A model generated the notes under the pieces. That model worked only from the letters and a program-made list of their open reading frames with translations, had not been told where the DNA came from and did no database searches. The position numbers and the translations under genes were made by a program. Of a DNA stretch of 64,000 nt, positions 44,051 to 52,395 are shown piece after piece (positions within the stretch are counted from its first letter, which is position 1; each line of letters starts with the position of its first letter). The DNA comes from Hyphomonadaceae bacterium. Lineage in GTDB: Bacteria; Pseudomonadota; Alphaproteobacteria; Caulobacterales; Aquidulcibacteraceae. The stretch covers positions 124,001 through 188,000 of the forward strand of contig JALHQO010000001.1 in the NCBI GenBank assembly GCA_022841905.1, given 5' to 3'.

Positions 44051-44158
44051 ACGGGGGCAATGGGCAATAGGAAATAGGCAATTGGCAGTCGAGGTCCGAG
44101 GAGGATCACGGCGCCGCACGCGCACGCCTGCTGCCTGCTGCCCATTGCCTACTGCCTC
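44042..44158. repeat. Intergenic palindrome with GGCAATAGG-type arms
   Basis: Arms GGGCAATGGGCAATAGG and CTGCCCATTGCCTACTGCC flank a GC-rich centre. The 13-mer ATTGCCTACTGCC at 44144-44156 also occurs at 42296-42308, before the small MAKGQ gene. It looks like a dispersed non-coding element. Confidence 0.5.
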
Positions 44159-44195
44159 AAAAAACAAAAACGGCCCAAGCGAGGCTCGGGCCGTT
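44156..44195 (-). terminator. Rho-independent terminator of the DUF1328 gene
   Basis: A 12-bp stem (AACGGCCCAAGC and GCTCGGGCCGTT, one mismatch) with a three-base loop. On the minus strand it is followed by TTTTTGTTTTTT. It sits 24 bases after the stop of the minus-strand DUF1328-type gene. Confidence 0.85.
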
Positions 44196-44218
44196 GAGTT
44201 GCGGGGGGAGGGGGAAAC

Positions 44219-44668
44219 TTAGTTGGTCTCGGGTTCGACGGTGTCGGACGCTTCGTCCAAACCTTCCGACGCGTCCTGGCGAATTTCGTTGCCGGCTTCA
44301 TCGACCAAAGCCTCGGCGCGGTCGCCGGCGCGGCCCAGCGCTTCGCTTGCGCCATCGGCCAATTCGACCGCCGTCTCATCGATCTCGGCGCCGACGCGTT
44401 CAGCCGACATGTCATTGTCGACCCACGCATAAACCAGGATCGCAACACCGGCGACTAGGGCCACCGTCGCGAACGTACGACCACTTCCGCCGTGCGTCGC
44501 CGCATGCGCGCCGCCGAACGTGTTGAAGACAAGCGAAAGAACAAAAAGAGCTAGAAACACCCAAAAAAGGATGATGGCGATGCCGGTGAACGCCGACGCT
44601 ATGCCGCCGAATCCGAACACGGCAGCCACAAGTGCTGCAACAAAAAAGCCGATCGCCCAGCCAAGCAT
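44219..44668 (-). CDS. DUF1328-type membrane protein with acidic tail
   Basis: A 149-residue protein. Residues 1-50 match the small DUF1328 family ([30 protein letters not shown] and a second helix). A third helix lies at about 65-83. The C-terminal 65 residues form a strongly acidic amphipathic helix ([20 protein letters not shown]...). Free-standing DUF1328 proteins are about 55 residues, so the tail is an extension. Function unknown. It is transcribed from a site next to the flagellar cluster but on its own terminator. Confidence 0.75.
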   Translation of the reverse strand: MLGWAIGFFVAALVAAVFGFGGIASAFTGIAIILFWVFLALFVLSLVFNTFGGAHAATHGGSGRTFATVALVAGVAILVYAWVDNDMSAERVGAEIDETAVELADGASEALGRAGDRAEALVDEAGNEIRQDASEGLDEASDTVEPETN

Positions 44669-44717
44669 GGGAAACTCTCCTTAACGAAACTTACGAGCGT
44701 TGAACGCCGGTTCCGTA

Positions 44718-44808
44718 TGGAGGTTCCCAAGCTCGGTTCTCGGGAATCGAGGTTCGGTTGTCGGGAAGAGTCGCCCGATCCCCGATAACCGAATCCCGAA
44801 CCCCGACC
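44718..44808. repeat. Intergenic inverted repeat after fliE
   Basis: GAATCGAGGTTCGGTTGTCGGG faces CCCCGATAACCGAATCCCGAAC, giving a long imperfect stem immediately after the minus-strand fliE stop. It may terminate the flgBC-fliE transcript. Confidence 0.45.
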
Positions 44809-45111
44809 TTAAATCGGCATGCGCAGAATTTCCTGATACGCCGAAATGACTTGGTCGCGCACGGCGATGACGGTTTGCAATTGCGTCTCCGCCGCCGCGA
44901 TGGCGGTGACGACATCGACAATATCGCCGCGGCCGGCCGCGACATTGAGCGCTTGGGCTTCGGCGCCTTGCGTACTTTGCGTCGCTTGCCGGAGCGCATC
45001 CTGGAGGATGTTGCCAAAGTCGACGCTATCGCCGGCTTCAATGCCGCCAGCGCCGGTTGCGCCCGCCGCTTGCTGATAAGCCCGTGCGGCTGAGACTGGA
45101 TCGATGGCCAT
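44809..45111 (-). CDS. fliE: Flagellar hook-basal body protein FliE
   Basis: A 100-residue FliE, which links the MS ring to the proximal rod. The C-terminal signature QALNVAAGRGDIVDVVTAIAAAETQLQTVIAVRDQVISAYQEILRMPI is characteristic (about residues 53-100). It is the last gene of a minus-strand flgB-flgC-fliE operon and starts four bases after the flgC stop. Confidence 0.95.
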   Translation of the reverse strand: MAIDPVSAARAYQQAAGATGAGGIEAGDSVDFGNILQDALRQATQSTQGAEAQALNVAAGRGDIVDVVTAIAAAETQLQTVIAVRDQVISAYQEILRMPI

Positions 45112-45115
45112 CTAT

Positions 45116-45526
45116 CTATCTCCGCAGAAGGTCGAGCGCGCGCGTCGTCATCGTGCGTGCCGCATCGATCATGTTGAGGTTGGCTTCGTAAGCGCGCGTG
45201 GCTTCGCGCAAGTCCATCATCTCGACCAGCGTGTCGACGTTCGGCAATTGCACATAGCCGTCTTCGCCCGCCGCCGGATGGCTCGGATTATATTCGCGGC
45301 GAAAAGCGCTCATATCGTAGGATGTACCCTGCACCTGAACGCCTTGCGCGCCGGATGCCAGCGTCGTGCTCTCAAGCAACGGAATGCGGCGGCGAAAGGG
45401 TTCTTGATTGGGATCGGTCCCAACCGAATTGGCGTTGGCGACGTTTTCCGCGGCGATGCGCATCCGCACTTGCTGCGCCCGCATGCCCGATGCGGCGGCC
45501 GAGAGGGCGGCGTTGATATCGCTCAT
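45116..45526 (-). CDS. flgC: Flagellar basal-body rod protein FlgC
   Basis: A 136-residue rod protein. It has the flagellar rod N-terminal motif (SAAASGMRAQQVRMRIAAENVANANS near residues 9-34) and the C-terminal helix (LVEMMDLREATRAYEANLNMIDAARTM). It is exported through the FliPQR/FlhB gate encoded nearby. Four-base spacing on both sides shows a tight operon with flgB and fliE. Confidence 0.96.
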   Translation of the reverse strand: MSDINAALSAAASGMRAQQVRMRIAAENVANANSVGTDPNQEPFRRRIPLLESTTLASGAQGVQVQGTSYDMSAFRREYNPSHPAAGEDGYVQLPNVDTLVEMMDLREATRAYEANLNMIDAARTMTTRALDLLRR

Positions 45527-45530
45527 TCAG

Positions 45531-45941
45531 CTATCTCCCAGGCGCGCGGGCGGCGAGCCGGATCAGCTCAAGGCCCTTCTGGTAAAGCGCGATGCCAGTT
45601 TCAAACGCCATCCGCGTTTCGGTTGCGCGCGTCATCTGTTCTTCGAGCACCACGGCGTTGCCGTCGATCGTCGTCTCGGAATCGTCGCGCGTCACAACCG
45701 CAACCGAACCCGATCCGCCGCCAGCGCCCATATGTCCCGGCGAAGTCCGCGCCAGGGTCACGCCGCCAGAGCGGCCTGCGCTCATCACCATGCGCTCGAA
45801 ATCGGCCGTATCGACATCGCGCGGGCGATAGCCGGGCGTGGACGCGTTGGCGATGTTTTCGGCGATCAAGCGCTGGCGTTCGCTCAGATGATCCAAGCGT
45901 TGGCGCAAGAGGCCGAAGAAGGGCGTGTTGGCGAGATCCAA
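45531..45941 (-). CDS. flgB: Flagellar basal-body rod protein FlgB
   Basis: A 136-residue rod protein with the conserved block ERQRLIAENIANASTPGYRPRDVD near residues 21-44 and the C-terminal helix AFETGIALYQKGLELIRLA. It is the first gene of the minus-strand rod operon. The start codon is TTG, with no better in-frame start in the leader. The CtrA box lies 49 bases upstream, consistent with early (class II) flagellar control. Confidence 0.95.
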   Translation of the reverse strand: MDLANTPFFGLLRQRLDHLSERQRLIAENIANASTPGYRPRDVDTADFERMVMSAGRSGGVTLARTSPGHMGAGGGSGSVAVVTRDDSETTIDGNAVVLEEQMTRATETRMAFETGIALYQKGLELIRLAARAPGR

Positions 45942-45989
45942 GGTCCGACTCAGAGGGCTGCAAACTTTGCCTAGTCGAACAGGCGATGG

Positions 45990-46004
45990 TTAAGCGGGGC
46001 TTAA
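45990..46004. promoter_or_regulatory. CtrA binding site (TTAA-N7-TTAA) in the divergent flagellar promoter
   Basis: TTAAGCGGGGCTTAA matches the full CtrA consensus. On the minus strand the second half extends to TTAACCAT, the longer consensus of class II flagellar promoters. It lies between flgB (start 45941) and fliO (start 46084), so it can act on both. Confidence 0.8.
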
Positions 46005-46083
46005 TTTCGGGTCCGCAAATTAAGGTCTCATTTACCAAACCAGCCGAGCCAAGAGCCTGAAGCTCCAGAATGGAGAGGGTATC

Positions 46084-46368
46084 GTGGACTGGTTGGATTG
46101 GGCGCGCTCGTTCTTCGCGCTCATCGTCACTTTAGCGCTCATCGTCGGCGCAGCCTGGGGCGCGCGGCGGCTCGGCATGCTGCAACCGCAAGGGCAGGGA
46201 CCTAAGCGGCTGCGGGTGACGGAGAGCCTGATGCTCGATCCGCGCCGGCGCATGGTGATCGTGCGTTGCGACGATCGCGAGCATCTTATCCTACTGGGTC
46301 CGGGCGGTGATATTATCGTCGGCGACCAAGCAGCAAAACCAGACATCAGCACGGAGCCGCAGACGTGA
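46084..46368 (+). CDS. fliO: Flagellar export protein FliO
   Basis: A 94-residue protein with one N-terminal membrane helix (FFALIVTLALIVGAAWGARRLG). The FliO cytoplasmic core follows (RLRVTESLMLDPRRRMVIVRCDDREHLILLGPGGDIIV). FliO helps assemble the FliP ring of the export gate. The start is GTG, preceded by GAGAGGG. The stop overlaps the fliP GTG start. Confidence 0.88.
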   Translation: MDWLDWARSFFALIVTLALIVGAAWGARRLGMLQPQGQGPKRLRVTESLMLDPRRRMVIVRCDDREHLILLGPGGDIIVGDQAAKPDISTEPQT

Positions 46369-47177
46369 GCGAGGCCAGACCATCCGTGCGCAAGCCGCTG
46401 CACGAACGCATGCCGCGCTGGCTGATGATCCTGGCGTCGTCGCTGCTGCTGTCGATGACGGTCGGCGCAGGCGTTGCGCTGGCTGCTGCGCCGACGCTCT
46501 CCGTCGATCTCGGCACTGGCGATGGGCTGACCGCGCGTGTGTTGCAGCTGACGGCGCTGATCACTGTGCTGTCGCTCGCGCCCTCCATCATCATCATGAC
46601 GACGAGTTTCGTGCGCATCGTTGTCGTTCTTTCGCTGCTGCGCACCGCCATCGGCCTGCAGCAGGCGCCGCCGAACGTGGTGATCGTGTCGCTGGCGATG
46701 TTCTTGACCGCGTTCGTAATGCAGCCGGTTTGGCAGCAGGCTTATGACGCGGGCATCGGCCCGGTTATGAACGAGGAAATGCCGCTGGATGAGGCTTTCC
46801 CGCGCATCGTCGAGCCGCTCAAGCAATTCATGGTGAGCCAGACGCGCGAGCAGGATCTGGCGCTCTTCATCGACATGGCGCGTCTGGAAACGCCGCCTGC
46901 GAGCGCCGAGGAAACGCCGCTGCGCATTCTGGCGCCGGCCTTCATGGTGTCGGAGCTAAGGCGGGCGTTTGAGATCGGCTTTATGTTGTTCGTGCCGTTC
47001 GTGATTATCGACCTCGTGGTCGCGTCACTTCTGATGGCCATGGGCATGATGATGATGCCGCCGGTGACGGTGAGCTTGCCGTTTAAGCTGATCTTCTTTG
47101 TGCTGGTGGACGGCTGGCGACTGGTCGCGGGCAGCCTGATTGAATCGTTCTCATCCGGCGTGCCGCCGGGTGGATAG
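46365..47177 (+). CDS. fliP: Flagellar export gate protein FliP
   Basis: A 270-residue core subunit of the flagellar type III export gate. It has a cleavable-type signal sequence, then four helices with the FliP signatures LAPSIIIMTTSFVRIVVVLSLLRTAIG near residues 68-95 and FEIGFMLFVPFVIIDLVVASLLMAMGM near 205-231. The start is GTG overlapping fliO. A 403-base gap separates it from fliQ. Confidence 0.97.
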   Translation: MSEARPSVRKPLHERMPRWLMILASSLLLSMTVGAGVALAAAPTLSVDLGTGDGLTARVLQLTALITVLSLAPSIIIMTTSFVRIVVVLSLLRTAIGLQQAPPNVVIVSLAMFLTAFVMQPVWQQAYDAGIGPVMNEEMPLDEAFPRIVEPLKQFMVSQTREQDLALFIDMARLETPPASAEETPLRILAPAFMVSELRRAFEIGFMLFVPFVIIDLVVASLLMAMGMMMMPPVTVSLPFKLIFFVLVDGWRLVAGSLIESFSSGVPPGG

Positions 47178-47190
47178 GACGAGTGCGCGC

Positions 47191-47289
47191 TTAGCGCTCG
47201 ATGCCGAGATCGGCGATCAGCAGGGCTCTGTAATTGTCGTCCTTGCGGACGAACAGGCCCCTGAAAAAGGCGGCGATCGCTTCAAACAT
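47191..47289 (-). CDS. Possible 32-residue protein antisense in the fliP-fliQ gap
   Basis: A minus-strand frame encoding MFEAIAAFFRGLFVRKDD... LLIADLGIER. It has an amphipathic helix followed by a charged segment that looks protein-like. There is no clear ribosome site and no known family. The remainder of the 47178-47580 gap holds no other gene that I can support. Confidence 0.3.
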   Translation of the reverse strand: MFEAIAAFFRGLFVRKDDNYRALLIADLGIER

Positions 47290-47508
47290 GGTCGGCCCCA
47301 CTTCTGGTCCAGCGTTTCCAATGGCGCGTTCTACGCATCGGAACGACTCAACATCCCTTGCACGCCTGAATCCAAGATGAGGGCGAATCGGCAAAATGGA
47401 TGCCCCGCTGAGAAACTGAGTTCGAGCGTGTCGCGCCGAACACGGATTCGCGTCTCAGGTGGACGGTTTCGTACATTGCCAAGCCGTAAGACGGCGCGGC
47501 GCGACCTC

Positions 47509-47527
47509 GAAACCTCGCATTAACCAT
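47509..47527 (+). promoter_or_regulatory. Partial CtrA site upstream of fliQ
   Basis: TTAACCAT at 47520-47527 is preceded at the correct seven-base spacing by GAAA instead of TTAA. It lies about 54 bases upstream of the fliQ start. In Caulobacter the fliQR promoter is a classical CtrA target, which makes this half-site credible. Confidence 0.5.
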
Positions 47528-47580
47528 GAACGGCGTCCTTGGGCGCTTAGTCGGCAGAAATTGCCGGGCAGGAAGGCGCG

Positions 47581-47844
47581 ATGAACGGAGCAGAAGTCCT
47601 CGATCTCGGGCGCGATGCGATCTGGGTGACGGTTTTGGTGGCGGCCGGGCCGATGATCGTCGGCCTGGTGGTCGGCCTCGTCGTCTCGCTGTTGCAGACG
47701 CTCACTCAGATTCAGGAGCAGACGCTCGTCTTCGTGCCGAAGATCCTCTCGATCTTCTTCGCCATCCTGCTCTTCCTGCCGATCATGGGCGGTCTGCTTG
47801 GCAACTTCATGACCGACATCTTCACCCGCATCGCGGCGTTCTGA
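47581..47844 (+). CDS. fliQ: Flagellar export gate protein FliQ
   Basis: An 87-residue, two-helix export-gate subunit. The diagnostic segment is GLVVGLVVSLLQTLTQIQEQTLVFVPKI near residues 27-54. AGGAAGG lies before the ATG. It is followed after one base by fliR and probably has its own promoter in the long upstream gap. Confidence 0.97.
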   Translation: MNGAEVLDLGRDAIWVTVLVAAGPMIVGLVVGLVVSLLQTLTQIQEQTLVFVPKILSIFFAILLFLPIMGGLLGNFMTDIFTRIAAF

Positions 47845-47845
47845 G

Positions 47846-48601
47846 ATGAACCTCACGCTCTACGGCGTTGAGATTTGGGCGACGGCGCTTTTGTTTGCGC
47901 GCACCGGCGCGATGATCATGCTGCTGCCGGGTTTCGGTGAAACCGTGGTGCCGGCGCGTATTCGTTTAGCGTTCGCCCTGGCGTTGGCGATCTGCGTGGC
48001 GCCGGCTTTGGCGGGTCGCGTGCCGACACCAGCGGACTCCGCGATTGGCATGGCGCTGCAAGTCGCGACTGAAGTGCTGATCGGCGTCATGCTCGGCGGC
48101 GCGGCGCGCATTCTGATTTCAGCGACGGCGACGGCGGGTCAGATCATGGGCCTCGAGGTCGGCATCGCATTTGCGCAAACCGCCGACCCAACAGCGTCGC
48201 AATCGGGCCAGTTGCTTGCGGTGTTCCTGAGCATCATGGGCATTGCGCTGATCTTCGCGACCGGGCTCGATCATATGTTCCTGCGCGGTGTCGTCGGCTC
48301 TTACGACGTTATTGCGCCAGGTGCGGCGGCGCCGGTGGGGGACGCGGCGCAATTGGCGGTGGAAGCGGTATCGACCTCGTTCCGCGTCGGCTTTCAGATC
48401 GCCATGCCGGTGATCGCCGCGGGCTTGATCTTCCGCGTCGGTCTCGGCGTGCTGTCGCGGCTTATCCCGCAAATTCAAGTCTTCTTCGTCGCCTTGCCGC
48501 TGCAGATCATGGGCGGTTTGGTGGTGATTGCGCTGGGTTTGTCGACCGGCATGCTGATCTGGCTCGATAGTCTCGAGCGCTACGCATCGTGGCTGAGGTA
48601 A
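47846..48601 (+). CDS. fliR: Flagellar export gate protein FliR
   Basis: A 251-residue polytopic membrane protein of the export gate, with FliR-typical ARTGAMIMLLPGFGETVVPARIRLAFALAL near residues 18-47 and MGLEVGIAFAQTADP near 100. Its stop lies three bases before flhB. In the assembled gate it joins five FliP and four FliQ subunits. Confidence 0.96.
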   Translation: MNLTLYGVEIWATALLFARTGAMIMLLPGFGETVVPARIRLAFALALAICVAPALAGRVPTPADSAIGMALQVATEVLIGVMLGGAARILISATATAGQIMGLEVGIAFAQTADPTASQSGQLLAVFLSIMGIALIFATGLDHMFLRGVVGSYDVIAPGAAAPVGDAAQLAVEAVSTSFRVGFQIAMPVIAAGLIFRVGLGVLSRLIPQIQVFFVALPLQIMGGLVVIALGLSTGMLIWLDSLERYASWLR

Positions 48602-48604
48602 GCC

Positions 48605-49690
48605 ATGGCCGGCGCGGATGACGACGATAAAACAGAAGAGCCGACCCCGCGAAAGCTAGAGCAGGCGCGCGAGAAGGGCGACATCATTTACACGCCCGAA
48701 GTGGGCGCAGCACTTTCGCTGATGGCGGCGACCGGGATCGTCGCTTTCATGTCAGGGCCGATCGTGACCGAGATGGCGCGCGGCTTTATTGGCTTTATCG
48801 CCATGCCTGAACAGTTCTCCGTCGAGAGCGGTTCGCTGCGTGCGATCATGACGAGCATTATCCTGAAGCTCGGCGCGATCTTCGGGCTGACGGCTGTGGC
48901 TCTGGCCGTGGCTGGCATCGCGGCGCGCTACGTGCAGGATCGGCCGACATTCACCGGCGAAAAGCTCCAACCCAAGATCGAGAAGCTCAATCCGGTCGAG
49001 GGCTTCAAGCGCGTCTTTGGCGAGCAGGCGTTTGCGTCCTTCGTAAAGTCGCTGGCCAAGCTCGTGCTCGTCGGCGCCGTCGTTGGCTGGGCCTTGTGGC
49101 CGCACGATGCTGTGATTGAAAATCTATCTATGCTGGAGCCGGCAGCACTTTTGCCCTTCATCAAGGATAAAGTCGTCGCGTTATTGCTCGCGGTCGCTTG
49201 CGCCGCCGCTTTGCTCGCCGTGGTCGATTACGTGTTCACCCGCCAAAGCTACATGAAACGCCAGCGCATGAGCAGGCGCGAGATCAAGGACGAACTGCGC
49301 CAGCAAGACGGCGACCCGATGGTCAAGGCGAAGCTCCGCCAAATCCGCATGCAACGTTCACGTCAACGCATGATGCAGAACGTGCCGCAGGCGAGCGTCA
49401 TCATCACCAATCCGACCCACTACGCCGTGGCGCTAAGATACGAGCCCGGCGAGACGGCGGCGCCGGTTTGCTTGGCGATGGGCGTCGATGCGGTGGCGCA
49501 ACGGATGCGGGAAGTAGCGCAAGAGCACGATATTCCGATCGTGGAAGATCCGCCGCTAGCGCGCGCCTTGTTCGCGACGGCGGATATCGATCAGCCGATT
49601 CCGAAGGAACATTACGAGGCGGTGGCGAAGGTGATCGGCTTCGTTATGCGCCTAGCGCGGCGTCGCGGACGCCGTCGCACGGCTTTGTGA
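48605..49690 (+). CDS. flhB: Flagellar export switch protein FlhB
   Basis: A 361-residue protein with four membrane helices. The N-terminal signature is DKTEEPTPRKLEQAREKGD near residues 7-25. The cytoplasmic autocleavage motif Asn269-Pro-Thr-His272 lies within ITNPTHYAVALRY. Self-cleavage there switches export from rod/hook to filament substrates. It is followed after 13 bases by cckA. Confidence 0.97.
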   Translation: MAGADDDDKTEEPTPRKLEQAREKGDIIYTPEVGAALSLMAATGIVAFMSGPIVTEMARGFIGFIAMPEQFSVESGSLRAIMTSIILKLGAIFGLTAVALAVAGIAARYVQDRPTFTGEKLQPKIEKLNPVEGFKRVFGEQAFASFVKSLAKLVLVGAVVGWALWPHDAVIENLSMLEPAALLPFIKDKVVALLLAVACAAALLAVVDYVFTRQSYMKRQRMSRREIKDELRQQDGDPMVKAKLRQIRMQRSRQRMMQNVPQASVIITNPTHYAVALRYEPGETAAPVCLAMGVDAVAQRMREVAQEHDIPIVEDPPLARALFATADIDQPIPKEHYEAVAKVIGFVMRLARRRGRRRTAL

Positions 49691-49703
49691 GGTGGATTGA
49701 CCG

Positions 49704-52313
49704 ATGGCAGATGGCTTTCCCTCTGTGTCTGGCCGTGATCGGCGCCCCGAATCGGGGTCAAGTGCGCCGTTAACAGGCGCGCCCATGACAGACCATGCAG
49801 AACTTCAACCTCCGCGCAGCGGCGGGCGGCTCGATCCGCTCCAGATCCTTTTTTGGGTCTCCGTTGCCGTGGGCGTTGGTGCGGCGGGGGTCGCCATTAC
49901 GGCTGGCCCCAGCGTGGGGCAGGCGGGCGCGGTTTTGCTGGTGTTGCTTGCGGCGGCGGGCATGGTGCTCTTCTTCTGGCTCTCGCGCGGCGCCGGCCGC
50001 AAGTATGGCGCGTTTCCGGAGCGCGGCGCGATCGCGGCAGGATCGCTGCTGAGCGGACGCAATGAGTTCGCGCTGATCGGCGCACTCGATGAAGCCGCAC
50101 TCGTCACCGACGGCCATCTCTCGCCGCTGACCGCCAACCAAGCCTATCTCGATATCGCCGAAACCACAGGCGTCCTCGGCGATAGCGATCGTCCGCCGAT
50201 GATGAGCCGGCTGTTCGGCGCCGACCCAATGCTGTCCGCGCCAATGTTCCGGTTGTCGAAGGCGGCGCAACTCGGCCATGTGCGGCGTGAGGAATTGCCG
50301 GCGACAGCTGTGCTGAACGGCAAGCACACGCGCTACGAAGCCTCGGTTGGCCCGATGCCGAGCGGCAATGTGTTGTGGCGTTTGCGCGAAATTGGCGCGG
50401 CCGATCAGGTCGAAGTGACGGCGGAAGGCCGCCAGCTCTTCCTCGATGACTCGCCAGTCGGTTTCTTCGCTGCGCGCGCGGACGGCACGATCATTTACAT
50501 GAACCGTTCGCTGCGCTCGGTGCTCGGTCTGGGCGACGATCCTTCGCTGCTGCGTGTGAAGGACATCGTGAAGGATGATCCTTCGCGCCTGCTGCGCCGC
50601 GATCGCCGCGGATTTGGGCCGTCGCGCGCACGCGTCACGCTGCGCGGCATCGATGGTCACGAGACGCAAGCTTCGGCGCTGTCGTTCTGGCCGGCGGAAG
50701 ACGCGGACGGTGCATCCCGCACTTTCGTGTTTTTCGCCGACGCTGAAGCCCCGGAAGCGCCATCAATCCCGCGCACGGAAGGCACGCATGCCGATGGCGG
50801 CGTCTTCGCGCATGCGCCGTTTGGCGTGGCTGTGCTGGATGGCACCGATCCAGCGTCAGCGGCTTTGCTCGATAGCAACGCCTCGCTGATGGAAATGACG
50901 CAGGGCCGCGCCACGCCGAGTGCGGCGTTTGCCGATTTGTTCGAAGCCTCCGAAGGACCGAACGCACTAGCGCATCGCTTGCGTCAGGCGATGACCGATC
51001 CAATCGAGATGACGCTCGCCACCGCGCCGCCGACGGCGGTGCATGTGCATTTGGCGCGCTCGCCGGAAGGCCGGGGCATTGCCTACATCGCCAATGTCAG
51101 CCAGCAGCGCGAGCTCGAAACGCGGCTCGCGCAGTCCGAGAAGATGCGCGAAATCGGCGAACTCGCCGCTGGCGTCGCGCACGACTTCAACAATCTGCTC
51201 ACCGTCGTTATGCAGACATGCTCGACGCTGCTGCGCCGTCACCCGGTGGGCGACGCCGATTATCCGATGCTGCGCGAGATTTCCGATCACGCGGTGACGG
51301 CGAAAGAGCTCTCGGAAATGCTGCGCGCCTATGCGCGCCAGCAGACGTTCGCGCGCGAAGTGTTCGATGTCGGCGATTTCATCGGCTCGAAGCAGGAGCT
51401 GATCCGCCGCATCGTCGGCGCCTCGATCCCTTACGAAATCCGCCACGGCCGCGATCTGCCGTATGTGAAGGTGGACAAGACGCAGCTCGAACGCGTGCTG
51501 GTCAATCTCGCCACCAATGCGCGCGATGCGATGACGCCGAAAGATTCGCCGATGGCGAAAGACGGCAAGCTCACCGTGCGCACCTCCACGATTACCGCCG
51601 AAGCGGCGCGCGGATTGGGCCACAACCCGATTGAAGACGGCACCTACGTTCTGATCGAAGTCGAAGACACCGGCGCCGGCATCAAGCCCGAACACGCCGC
51701 GAAAATCTTCCGCCCGTATCACTCGACCAAAGAGGCCGGCAAAGGCACCGGCCTTGGCCTCGCCACCAGCTACGGCATCGTCAAGCAATCGGGCGGCTAC
51801 ATCTTCTTCAGCTCGAAAATGGGCGTCGGCACCACGTTCCGTATCTTCCTGCCGGCCTACGAGCCGACGCCGGAAGAGATCGAAGAAATCAACGCCAAGG
51901 AACGCGCACTAATCGCGCCGCCGACCAAGGATGTCGCCGGCCGCGGCAAGATCCTGTTCGTGGAAGATCAAACCGCCGTGCGCCGCTCGATCGTGCGCAA
52001 TCTGAAAGAGTGCGGCTACGAGGTCGAGGAAGCCGAGAACGGCGAAGAAGCGCTTGAAGTGATGGCGCGCAATCCTGGCGCCTACGACATCATCATCTCA
52101 GACGTCTCTATGCCGATCATGACGGGCCCGGAAATGCTGCAAGAAGCCGATCCCAAACTCATCGGCAACGCCAAAGTGCTCTTCCTCTCCGGCTACGCCC
52201 CCGAAAGCTTCAGCCACATGCTGGAGCAATATCCTGTGCACTATATGAGCAAGCCGGTGACGATGGAGCAGCTGGTCGGGCGCGTGAAGGAGATCCTAGC
52301 GACGGCGGCTTGA
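49704..52313 (+). CDS. cckA: Hybrid histidine kinase CckA
   Basis: An 869-residue cell-cycle hybrid kinase. It has two N-terminal membrane helices (about residues 45-67 and 72-92), PAS-like regions (about 245-320 and 370-480), and a HisKA/HATPase kinase domain with His493 in AAGVAHDFNNLL and the G-box GKGTGLGLATSYGIV. The C-terminal receiver has phospho-acceptor Asp800 in DIIISDVSMP. In Caulobacter CckA phosphorylates CtrA through ChpT and lies next to flhB, as here. The start at 49704 has GAGGTGG; an ATG at 49785 is the alternative. Confidence 0.95.
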   Translation: MADGFPSVSGRDRRPESGSSAPLTGAPMTDHAELQPPRSGGRLDPLQILFWVSVAVGVGAAGVAITAGPSVGQAGAVLLVLLAAAGMVLFFWLSRGAGRKYGAFPERGAIAAGSLLSGRNEFALIGALDEAALVTDGHLSPLTANQAYLDIAETTGVLGDSDRPPMMSRLFGADPMLSAPMFRLSKAAQLGHVRREELPATAVLNGKHTRYEASVGPMPSGNVLWRLREIGAADQVEVTAEGRQLFLDDSPVGFFAARADGTIIYMNRSLRSVLGLGDDPSLLRVKDIVKDDPSRLLRRDRRGFGPSRARVTLRGIDGHETQASALSFWPAEDADGASRTFVFFADAEAPEAPSIPRTEGTHADGGVFAHAPFGVAVLDGTDPASAALLDSNASLMEMTQGRATPSAAFADLFEASEGPNALAHRLRQAMTDPIEMTLATAPPTAVHVHLARSPEGRGIAYIANVSQQRELETRLAQSEKMREIGELAAGVAHDFNNLLTVVMQTCSTLLRRHPVGDADYPMLREISDHAVTAKELSEMLRAYARQQTFAREVFDVGDFIGSKQELIRRIVGASIPYEIRHGRDLPYVKVDKTQLERVLVNLATNARDAMTPKDSPMAKDGKLTVRTSTITAEAARGLGHNPIEDGTYVLIEVEDTGAGIKPEHAAKIFRPYHSTKEAGKGTGLGLATSYGIVKQSGGYIFFSSKMGVGTTFRIFLPAYEPTPEEIEEINAKERALIAPPTKDVAGRGKILFVEDQTAVRRSIVRNLKECGYEVEEAENGEEALEVMARNPGAYDIIISDVSMPIMTGPEMLQEADPKLIGNAKVLFLSGYAPESFSHMLEQYPVHYMSKPVTMEQLVGRVKEILATAA

Positions 52314-52395
52314 GGCGCGCCGCGTAAGTGTCATCCGTGTGCCTTATTGCGCTCTCGCGCGGGGGCCATATTTCTAGCGGCGGAGGACGCCGCCC

